Shown piece after piece: positions 1-5,327 of a stretch of 17,189 bases of DNA. The stretch is from DAOTXL01 sp034434895. Its GTDB lineage: Bacteria; Chloroflexota; Anaerolineae; JAAYZQ01. The notes under the pieces are model-generated. The model made no database searches and had not been told where the DNA came from. It saw only the letters and a list, made by a program, of their open reading frames with translations. Location: contig DAOTYI010000019.1 in assembly GCA_034434895.1 (NCBI GenBank), positions 1 through 17,189 on the forward strand, in the 5' to 3' direction. The translations under genes were made by a program, and so were the position numbers. Within the stretch, counting starts at the first letter, position 1. Every line of letters starts with the position of its first letter.

Positions 1-460
1 CGGGCGGCAGGTGGCCTTGCCGGCAACCACCGGCCCTTATCTCCTGGACGATCTCTCGGGCCAGGGATACCGCTTCCCCGGCCATGACCAGTGCCTGACA
101 GGCATCTGCTTCGCCGAACAACTCCCACGGCGTATGCCCGGCCATTTCGTCACCATAGTCAGTCTGCACATGGACATCAAACCCCAGCAACCCGGCCAGC
201 TCAGCCAGCCGTTCTACTCTCTCCGGGGCAGATATGGCAAGTCGGCCATCGCGCAGAGCCTGCTGCAGCAATGGTGTGGGATTGTGAGTCCGTCCTACAG
301 GTCCCAGCAAGGCCAACACCGCTTTGGCTGCGTTCTCAACCGCCAATTGCGCGTTGTCCATCACCGAACGCCAACGCCTCAGACTCATGTCCTGGCGGGC
401 TTCATCCAGGAACCCCTCCGCCACCCGCAAACGATAGAGGGCGCTATCCGCTCCGATCAT
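1..460 (-). CDS. HEPN-domain protein, partial (runs off left edge)
   Basis: The frame is open from an ATG at 460 down to the window edge, giving about 153 residues with no stop. The N-terminal helices (YRLRVAEGFLDEARQDM) and the segment GRTHNPTPLLQQALRDG are typical of the small all-helical HEPN fold that partners nucleotidyltransferases. Its ATG overlaps the stop of the upstream nucleotidyltransferase gene by four bases (ATGA), so the two are translationally coupled. In characterised MNT-HEPN pairs the HEPN protein is an RNase toxin or an inert partner. I do not see the catalytic RX4-6H motif in the visible part; the only similar spot is RTH, which is too short. RNase activity is therefore uncertain. 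The C-terminus is outside the window. Confidence 0.75.
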   Translation of the reverse strand, partial: MIGADSALYRLRVAEGFLDEARQDMSLRRWRSVMDNAQLAVENAAKAVLALLGPVGRTHNPTPLLQQALRDGRLAISAPERVERLAELAGLLGFDVHVQTDYGDEMAGHTPWELFGEADACQALVMAGEAVSLAREIVQEIRAGGCRQGHLPP

Positions 461-993
461 CGCGCCATCCCCCAATCCAGCGACCAGCCAAAACCAGGAA
501 AGTGTTGCCACTCCCATACCAGGTCACGACCTGTCTGCCTGCGCTGTAACCCCTGCTCTTGAATCAGCCGCCGCAAACGAGCCAGACGCTCTGCCATGTA
601 GCTCTGCGAGTCGTACAGGATGATCCCATCCAGGGCCACATCCAGGAACAAACTGGTCAGATATGACTCAAACTCCTCCGGCGTCCTGGCCAGGATGGCC
701 ACCTCCCCGCGCCACTCAACCGGCAACATCTGCTTCAGATACAGGTGACGTTGAAAGGTCCCCTGTGGCAGGCCATGGGCGATGACGAGCAGGTCCCAAT
801 CGCTGTTTGCCTCGGCTTCCCCCCGGGCGCGCGAGCCAAAGAGCACGACCGCCACCAGCCTGTTGCCCAGGCCACGCTGAAGAGCGGTCAGCACCGGTGC
901 CATTTGCAGGCCAGGGCTATCTCCTGCATCGCCAACCTTTTTTTCGGATGCCGGGCTTGCTTTTTGAGCAGGTTCAACGTGGATAGGACTCAT
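457..993 (-). CDS. MNT-type nucleotidyltransferase domain protein (putative antitoxin)
   Basis: This 178-residue protein carries the minimal nucleotidyltransferase signature GSRARGEAEANSDWD at residues 53-67. That is GS-x10-DxD, with Asp65 and Asp67 as the expected metal ligands. Family knowledge: stand-alone MNT proteins encoded beside HEPN proteins can AMPylate and neutralise the HEPN toxin (type VII toxin-antitoxin). The start at 993 is supported by a GAGGGA ribosome site seven bases upstream. The first 30 residues are polar, precede the fold, and look like a disordered extension; an internal Met at residue 31 is an alternative start. The last codons overlap the HEPN start (ATGA). The role as antitoxin is inferred from the pairing and was not read from a toxin motif. 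Confidence 0.8.
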   Translation of the reverse strand: MSPIHVEPAQKASPASEKKVGDAGDSPGLQMAPVLTALQRGLGNRLVAVVLFGSRARGEAEANSDWDLLVIAHGLPQGTFQRHLYLKQMLPVEWRGEVAILARTPEEFESYLTSLFLDVALDGIILYDSQSYMAERLARLRRLIQEQGLQRRQTGRDLVWEWQHFPGFGWSLDWGMAR

Positions 994-1118
994 CGCTCAT
1001 TCCCTCTGTCACCCGGATGTGCCCGCAATGCGCTCCTGCCAATTCATGCCTCACTCCTCTCATGTCGTGCGTGCAGCGATGCGCCTTTACCTCCGTTATC
1101 TGCCGCCGGCGCGGTGTG

Positions 1119-1142
1119 GCACAGGATTGAATCCTGTGCTAC
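1119..1142. repeat. Palindrome with GTAGC/CTAC edge (H1)
   Basis: A perfect 9-bp inverted repeat (GCACAGGAT, three-base spacer, ATCCTGTGC), followed by TAC so that one edge reads GTAGCACAGG on the minus strand. It lies in the 357-base stretch between the MNT gene and the CDF gene, where I find no credible gene. It belongs with the other GTAG-edged palindromes in this window. Confidence 0.6.
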
Positions 1143-1294
1143 TGCCCCCTTCGCCTTGTCCCGAAAAACGGGGTGGTGGGGAAACCGCCCGCCGATTTCG
1201 GCCACGAACGCGCGGGCGGCAGACGCCCCTCCCGCCATCACGGGGCCACAGACCGTTCTGTTGAGAGTATAGCACAGGCCGATACAGGCCGCAA

Positions 1295-1344
1295 CGTAGG
1301 GGCGCAGCAGGAGCGCAGGGGCGCAGCGCCGCTGCGTCCCTACG
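1295..1344 (-). repeat. Imperfect palindrome just downstream of the CDF gene; possible 3'-end hairpin (H2)
   Basis: The arms CGTAGGGGCGCAGC (1295-1308) and GCTGCGTCCCTACG (1331-1344) pair at 13 of 14 positions around a GC-rich centre. The element begins seven bases beyond the TAG stop of the CDF gene on the minus strand. It could stabilise or terminate that transcript, but there is no U-run, so a classical intrinsic terminator is not supported. Confidence 0.55.
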
Positions 1345-1350
1345 TCACCC

Positions 1351-2244
1351 CTACGGCCTCACACACACCACCGCCCCCTGCCCGCAACTGGCGCACTCGA
1401 ACTGGATGGTGGTGTGCTCGATGTCGAACCTGTCGGCCAGGGCGCGCTTCAGCCCGTCCATCACCTCCTGCGTCTGGCTCAGCGCCTGGTCGGCCAGGAC
1501 GACATGGGCGCTGAGGGCCACATAACCGGGCGCCACCGTCCAGACGTGCAGGTCGTGCACCTCCACCACGCCCGCCACCCCCCGCATCGCCTCGGCCACC
1601 TGCGACGCCTTCAAGCCCTCTGGCATCCCCTCGGCCAGAATGTGCAGCGATTCGCGCAGCACCCGCCCCGAACCCATCAGCAGGATCACGCCGATGGCCG
1701 CGCTGACCAGCGGGTCAACCACCGTCCAGCCGGTGAAGAGGATGACCACCCCCGCGCCGATGACGCCGACCGAGGCCAGCGCGTCGCCCAGGACGTGCAG
1801 GAAGGCGCTGCGCACGTTCAGGTCGTGGTGGTCATGCTGGCGCAACACCAGCGCGACGATCAGGTTGACGATCAACCCCACCACGGCGACGATCAGCATC
1901 GGCCCGGCCAGCACCGGCGCGGGATTTCGGAAGCGTTCCCAGGCCTCGCGGAAGATCTCAAAGGCCACCAGCAGCAGGGTGGCCCCGTTGGCCAGGGCGG
2001 CCAGCACTTGCAGGCGGTGGAAGCCGTAGGTGTGGCGGTCGTCGGGCGGCAGCGCGGCCAGCCGCAGCGCCCCGTAACTCATCCCCAGCGCGAAAATGTC
2101 CATAAAGACGTGCGCCGCGTCGGAGAGGAGCGCCAGGCTGCCGGTCCACAGCCCGCCGATGACCTCGGCGATCAGGACCAGGCCGGTCAGCGCCAGCGAC
2201 ACCAGGAAGCGGCATTCTACCTGCTGCCTGTCGTGAGCGATCAT
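1351..2244 (-). CDS. Cation diffusion facilitator (CDF/CzcD-type metal exporter)
   Basis: At 297 residues, with six hydrophobic segments, this matches the CDF family, which exports Zn2+ and related divalent cations in exchange for protons across the inner membrane. The transport site is visible as SDAAHVFMD (His45, Asp49) in TM2 and HVLGDALAS (His150, Asp154) in TM5. A short His-rich loop (HDHHD, 137-141) precedes TM5. The C-terminal cytoplasmic domain has HDLHVWTV (His230, His233), His247, and a final FECASCGQG with a Cys pair. Its ATG overlaps the TGA of the upstream thioredoxin-like gene by four bases, so the two are co-translated. The exact metal cannot be read from the sequence. The stop TAG sits beside palindrome H2. 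Confidence 0.92.
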   Translation of the reverse strand: MIAHDRQQVECRFLVSLALTGLVLIAEVIGGLWTGSLALLSDAAHVFMDIFALGMSYGALRLAALPPDDRHTYGFHRLQVLAALANGATLLLVAFEIFREAWERFRNPAPVLAGPMLIVAVVGLIVNLIVALVLRQHDHHDLNVRSAFLHVLGDALASVGVIGAGVVILFTGWTVVDPLVSAAIGVILLMGSGRVLRESLHILAEGMPEGLKASQVAEAMRGVAGVVEVHDLHVWTVAPGYVALSAHVVLADQALSQTQEVMDGLKRALADRFDIEHTTIQFECASCGQGAVVCVRP

Positions 2245-2501
2245 GATTTTGCTTCTTCAGCCATGGCTGCATTGGCCACCCAGGTCGTCACCTCGGCCCT
2301 GGTCGGGACGCGCCCGGAGCTGACCACCTGCCCATTGATCACCAACCCCGGCGTGCCCACGATGTCATAGCTCATGATCTTTCTCATGTCGGTGACCTTG
2401 CTGAAGGTCGCCTCGACCCCCATCTCGGCGACTACCTCGCGGACGATCCTCTCCAGGCGCTGGCAGTTGGGGCAACCCATCCCCAGAACTTTGATATCCA
2501 T
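2241..2501 (-). CDS. Small thioredoxin-like (redox-active disulfide) protein
   Basis: An 86-residue single-domain thioredoxin fold. It has GMGCPNC (Cys10, Cys13) as a CxxC site after the first strand, and TPGLVING (cis-Pro51) as the second conserved feature. This matches the short archaeal/bacterial glutaredoxin-like proteins annotated as redox-active disulfide protein 2. I place the start at 2501 because AGGAGGTGAT lies about ten bases upstream; a start at 2522 would precede that ribosome site and has none of its own. It is followed with a four-base overlap by the CDF exporter, which suggests a shared role in thiol or metal stress. That role is an inference; the fold and active site are clear. 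Confidence 0.88.
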   Translation of the reverse strand: MDIKVLGMGCPNCQRLERIVREVVAEMGVEATFSKVTDMRKIMSYDIVGTPGLVINGQVVSSGRVPTRAEVTTWVANAAMAEEAKS

Positions 2502-2567
2502 TGTGCAATCACCTCCTGACATTTAGGATTCTTTTCGACGGCCAACCGACCATCGGCCGGCTGGACA

Positions 2568-2588
2568 CCTGTCATTGATGCCTGTCAT
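2568..2588. promoter_or_regulatory. Tandem CCTGTCAT direct repeat, candidate operator
   Basis: CCTGTCAT occurs at 2568-2575 and 2581-2588, a 13-base period. The pair lies just downstream of the predicted -10 of the thioredoxin/CDF promoter, where a repressor would cover the transcription start. A metal or redox sensor is a reasonable guess, but no regulator gene adjoins it. Confidence 0.35.
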
Positions 2589-2616
2589 AGAATATATCAA
2601 AGTCGGGGGCTGTCAA
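2589..2616 (-). promoter_or_regulatory. Predicted sigma70-type promoter for the thioredoxin-like/CDF operon
   Basis: On the minus strand there is a perfect -35 TTGACA (2616-2611), a 16-bp spacer and a -10-like TATTCT (2594-2589). It is correctly placed about 88 bases upstream of the thioredoxin-like start. The -10 matches four of six consensus bases. Confidence 0.5.
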
Positions 2617-2652
2617 GTTCTGGAACCGTTGTGGTCCATGCACCCTGCCGAT

Positions 2653-2681
2653 TTGACGGGCCCCCTGTTTTTTGTTATAAT
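2653..2681 (+). promoter_or_regulatory. Strong predicted sigma70-type promoter for the tRNA/selB unit
   Basis: TTGACG (2653-2658), a 17-bp spacer and a perfect TATAAT (2676-2681). Transcription would start near 2688, about 74 bases before the tRNA-like gene. It is divergent from the thioredoxin-like promoter. It is the best promoter in the window and supports active expression of the RNA gene. Confidence 0.7.
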
Positions 2682-2761
2682 TACATCGCGTTAGACTAAT
2701 TATATCCATTGGTTATGAGATGGGAACCTGACTGAGGTGTGGGTGCTCATCATGAAGCAAT

Positions 2762-2853
2762 GAGGGCGATGGAACTGGGTTCCCCACGGTCTGCAAAATC
2801 GTGAGTTGGACTTGCGCTGCAAGCCAGGGTGGGTTCGATTCCCTCCGCCCTCT
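2762..2853 (+). tRNA. tRNASec-like (selC-like) tRNA with GCA (Cys) anticodon, upstream of selB
   Basis: Read by hand-folding. Acceptor arms GAGGGCG (2762-2768) and CGCCCTC (2846-2852) pair perfectly. The D arm is GGAAC/GTTCC (2771-2775, 2779-2783) with only three loop bases. Anticodon stem ACGGT/ATCGT encloses the loop CTGCAAA (2791-2797), so the anticodon is GCA (2793-2795). A long variable arm follows (TTGG, bulged A, CTTGC, GCT loop, GCAAG, CCAG; 2806-2827). The T arm GTGGG/CCCTC has loop TTCGATT and one U-U mismatch (2830/2844). The discriminator is T2853 and CCA is not encoded. A 92-base length, long variable arm, tight D loop and position before selB are tRNASec traits. GCA plus U73 are tRNACys identity elements. 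The acceptor branch folds as 7+5, shorter than the 8+5 of usual bacterial tRNASec. It could be a Cys-codon-reading tRNASec, a tRNACys mimic, or a decayed selC. Confidence 0.75.
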
Positions 2854-2861
2854 TTCTATTC

Positions 2862-2876
2862 AGGTGCCGGGCACCT
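2862..2876 (+). repeat. Small hairpin between the tRNA and the selB ribosome site
   Basis: AGGTGC (2862-2867) and GCACCT (2871-2876) form a 6-bp stem with a CGG loop, ending one base before the selB ribosome site GAAGGA (2878-2883). A near-identical hairpin occurs at 14643-14659 with paired base changes. It could influence selB translation or be a dispersed palindromic repeat. Confidence 0.5.
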
Positions 2877-2891
2877 TGAAGGACTGCTCTC

Positions 2892-4820
2892 ATGTATGTC
2901 GTGGGCACGGCCGGCCATGTCGATCATGGCAAATCCCGCCTGGTCAGGGCGCTGACCGGCACTGACCCCGATCGCCTGCCGGAGGAAAAGGCGCGGGGCA
3001 TGACCACCGACCTGGGCTTTGCCTGGCTCCGCCTGCCTGATGGCCGGGAGATCAGCATCGTGGATGTGCCGGGCCACGAGCGGTTCATCAAGAACATGCT
3101 CGCCGGGGTGGGCTGTATTGACGCTGCCCTGCTGGTCGTCGCCGCCAACGACGGAGTCATGCCCCAAACCAGGGAACACCTGGCCATCCTGGACCTGCTC
3201 CAGGTGGAAAAGGGGGTGGTGGCCGTCACCAAAACCGACCTGGTGGACCCGGAGCTGCTCGATCTGGCCCTGGAGGAGGTCCGGGAACTGCTGGCCGGCA
3301 CCTCTCTCTCCACCGCCCCCCTGGTCCCGGTCTCGGCTGTCACCGGCCAGGGCCTGGCCGATCTGGTGGCCACCCTGGAACAGGTGTTGTCCACGGCGGT
3401 GCCGCGCCCCGACCTGGAACGTCCCCGCCTGTGGATCGATCGGGTTTTCAGTGTGGCCGGGTTCGGGACGGTGGTGACGGGAACCCTGATTGACGGCATC
3501 CTGCAGGTCGGCCAGGAGGTGGAGGTCCTGCCCGCCGGCATCAGGGGCCGCATCCGCATCCTGGAGACCCACAAACGCCGCCTCGAGACCGCCCTGCCCG
3601 GCACGCGGGTCGCCGTCAACCTGCCCAACCTGGAGGTCGGGGACCTGAGACGGGGGGACCTGCTGACCCTCCCCGGCCGGATGCAACCCACCCGTCGCCT
3701 TGACGCCAGGCTGCGTTGCCTGCCCAACTCGCCAGAAGCGTTGAACGATGGCGCTCCGGCCCGGCTTTTCATCGGTTCGGCCGACATTGCGGTCAAGGTC
3801 CGGCTGCTGGCCACCGAGGCTCTGGCCCCTGGAGAGACCGGATTGGCCCAACTTTTTCTGGAGTCGCCCATCGCCGCCGTCCGGGGCGACCGTTTCATCC
3901 TGCGTCGGCCGGCCATCGGCGCCACGGTAGGGGGTGGGGTGGTGATTGACCCTCACCCCCTGCGGCATCGCCGTTTCCAGCCCCTCGTCCTGTCCACCCT
4001 GGAGGTGATGGAAGGTGGATCTCCGGTCGAAATTGTGCAGCAGGTGTTGGGAGCCAGGTTGCCCATCGAACTGCCTTCGCTTCTGGAATGGACCGGCCTG
4101 TCCCCTGCCCAACTCGAGGCGGCCATCCTCACCCTGGCTGAAGAAGGCGCAGCGATCCTGCTCGGCGCGGAAGCCGGAGCCCGTTTGCTCTCCAGCGGTG
4201 TCTATGTGGTCTCGCCGGCCGGCTGGCAACGGCTGTTGTCGGAGATGATCCATCTGTTGGGCGACTATCATCGCCGTTTTCCTCTGCGGCGCACCATGCC
4301 CAGGGAGGAGCTGCGCAGCCGGTTGAACATGGACTCCAGGCTCTTTCGCTGGGCTGTGGCCCGGGCGGCCGCCGAGGGCCAGATGGTCGAAGAGCCGACC
4401 GGCCTGCGCCTGCCCACACACCGGGTGCAGTTCACCGCCGCGCAGGAAGCAAATGTCCAACGCCTGTTGCAGGCCCATCGCTCCAACCCCTACGCTCCGC
4501 CAACAGGGAGGCTGGCAGGTCGCGACTATGGCGTGGATGCCGAAGTGCTGCGGGTGCTGGTCGAGCGAGGCGACCTGATTGACATAGGGGACGACCTGTT
4601 CTTTTTGCGTCCGGTCTACGAAGAGATGGTGGGCCGTGTCGTGGCCTGGATCGAACAGAAGGGCAGCATTACGGTCGGGCAGGCGCGGGACCTGTTCTCC
4701 ACCTCACGTCGTTATATCCTGGCCCTGTTCGACCACCTGGATGCGCAGCAGATCACCCAGCGGGTGGGCGACGAACGGGTGTTAAAGGCCCGGAAGGGTT
4801 CCAGCTCTCTCCAGGTCTGA
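2892..4820 (+). CDS. selB: Selenocysteine-specific elongation factor SelB
   Basis: This 642-residue translational GTPase is close to the usual SelB length (610-650). The G domain shows GHVDHGKS (8-15), RGMTTDLGFAW (35-45), DVPGH (58-62) and TKTD (113-116). The RGMT-x-DLGFAW switch region is characteristic of SelB and differs from EF-Tu. Beta-barrel domains follow (FSVAGFGTVVTGT near 190), then about 250 residues of C-terminal winged-helix repeats, ending in a helix-turn region (GSITVGQARDLFSTSRRYILA) that in homologues binds the SECIS RNA. SelB carries Sec-tRNASec to the ribosome. The start is supported by GAAGGA eight bases upstream. It lies 38 bases after the tRNASec-like gene on the same strand and probably shares its promoter. 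No selA or selD is in the window. Confidence 0.95.
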   Translation: MYVVGTAGHVDHGKSRLVRALTGTDPDRLPEEKARGMTTDLGFAWLRLPDGREISIVDVPGHERFIKNMLAGVGCIDAALLVVAANDGVMPQTREHLAILDLLQVEKGVVAVTKTDLVDPELLDLALEEVRELLAGTSLSTAPLVPVSAVTGQGLADLVATLEQVLSTAVPRPDLERPRLWIDRVFSVAGFGTVVTGTLIDGILQVGQEVEVLPAGIRGRIRILETHKRRLETALPGTRVAVNLPNLEVGDLRRGDLLTLPGRMQPTRRLDARLRCLPNSPEALNDGAPARLFIGSADIAVKVRLLATEALAPGETGLAQLFLESPIAAVRGDRFILRRPAIGATVGGGVVIDPHPLRHRRFQPLVLSTLEVMEGGSPVEIVQQVLGARLPIELPSLLEWTGLSPAQLEAAILTLAEEGAAILLGAEAGARLLSSGVYVVSPAGWQRLLSEMIHLLGDYHRRFPLRRTMPREELRSRLNMDSRLFRWAVARAAAEGQMVEEPTGLRLPTHRVQFTAAQEANVQRLLQAHRSNPYAPPTGRLAGRDYGVDAEVLRVLVERGDLIDIGDDLFFLRPVYEEMVGRVVAWIEQKGSITVGQARDLFSTSRRYILALFDHLDAQQITQRVGDERVLKARKGSSSLQV

Positions 4821-4874
4821 CCCCCTGACCTGGACAGGCTCTGCCCCGGCTTTCATTTCGTGCGCTCCCACTGA

Positions 4875-4995
4875 GAGCTTGTCTGAAAACCACCAGGACA
4901 CAAAGGACACCCAGGGCACCATGCGGCTTTTATTCGTTTCCTTTGTGTTCCTTTATGGCCTTTGTGTCTTTGTGGTAAGCTTTTCAGACTGGCTC
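4875..4995 (+). mobile_element. MITE-like element, family A copy 1
   Basis: A 121-bp segment with inverted ends GAGCTTGTCTGAAAA (4875-4889) and TTTTCAGACTGGCTC (4981-4995), which match at 13 of 15 positions. The interior is built of ACAAAG/CTTTGT-rich stretches. Both sides are flanked by TGA (4872-4874, 4996-4998), a possible 3-bp target duplication. It encodes nothing. Two further copies lie at 6531-6625 and, inverted, at 12508-12601. The ends look like insertion sequence termini, perhaps of the IS5 type; I cannot confirm that here. Confidence 0.75.
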
Positions 4996-4998
4996 TGA

Positions 4999-5085
4999 GA
5001 GCCTATCCGAAAAAGGTGTAGGACAGCCTTTCCGGGCTGTCCAGGCAGGCTGGAAAGCCTGCCCTACAGTTTTTCGGATAGGCAC
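4999..5085 (+). mobile_element. Related short palindromic element B, abutting element A
   Basis: The perfect 14-bp inverted ends GCCTATCCGAAAAA (5001-5014) and TTTTTCGGATAGGC (5070-5083) extend to GAGCCTATCC at 4999. That is the family A end with three changes. The interior holds two back-to-back hairpins in inverted orientation (5021-5042 and 5044-5063), with GTAG/CTAC at the outer edges. TGA flanks it on both sides (4996-4998, 5086-5088), shared with element A on the left. It encodes nothing and appears to be a second element of the same terminal-repeat class. Confidence 0.7.
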
Positions 5086-5093
5086 TGACTTTG

Positions 5094-5102
5094 TGGTATA
5101 AT
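5094..5102 (+). promoter_or_regulatory. Extended -10 promoter for the Crp/Fnr-type gene
   Basis: TGGTATAAT (5094-5102) is an extended -10 with a perfect TATAAT hexamer. There is no good -35. The best candidate, TTCGGA (5073-5078, 18-bp spacing), lies in the right end of element B. Transcription from near 5109 would give a leader of about 220 bases containing element C1. Confidence 0.5.
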
Positions 5103-5130
5103 GTCAGGCAGGAGGTGAGGGGCGATCCCT

Positions 5131-5275
5131 ATACGCATCAAGTCGCGCCTCAGGGGCCTGCGGCCAGGCATCCACCGGCGTGGATGCCTCCGTCCGCGCA
5201 GGCGGACGCCCAGGGACAGAGCGGCGCTCTGCCCCTACCGGTGCGATTTCCAATCGCCCGCGCCTTGATGCCAAT
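5131..5275 (+). mobile_element. Hairpin-rich mobile element C, copy 1, with 11-bp flanking direct repeats
   Basis: It begins ATACGCATCAAG and ends CTTGATGCCAAT, imperfect 12-bp inverted ends (10 of 12). GGGGCGATCCC lies immediately around it at 5119-5129 and 5277-5287, like a target duplication. Internal hairpins include GGCATCCAC/GTGGATGCC, CGTCCGC/GCGGACG and AGGGACAGAGC/GCTCTGCCCCT (5212-5236, 10 of 11 paired). Copy 2 is at 6346-6512. The frame is open through it, but the Crp-like protein starts after it. Confidence 0.75.
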
Positions 5276-5327
5276 GGGGGCGATCCCGGTGGATCTGAGC
5301 CCTGCGGCTTGCGTGCTGGAGGAGCGG

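Noticed and set aside
2453..2475. Thioredoxin-like CxxC (TGC codons) as a Sec site served by the GCA tRNA
   Set aside because: Tempting by proximity, but the only hairpin after the second TGC is a 4-bp stem too small and too close for a bacterial SECIS.
2762..2853. Ordinary tRNACys
   Set aside because: The anticodon and U73 fit, but the long variable arm and 3-base D loop do not; normal tRNACys has a short variable loop and a larger D loop.
2856..4478. 540-residue open frame antisense to selB
   Set aside because: Its composition is a Gly/Gln/His-rich mirror of a GC-rich gene, it has no domains, and selB on the other strand is unambiguous.
4875..5287. CRISPR array or tandem repeat
   Set aside because: The repeats are few, differ in length and type, and have inverted ends; there are no regularly spaced identical repeats.
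5091..5327. N-terminal extension of the Crp/Fnr-type protein
   Set aside because: The frame is open by chance through mobile element C1; the Crp fold and the ribosome site both begin at 5328.
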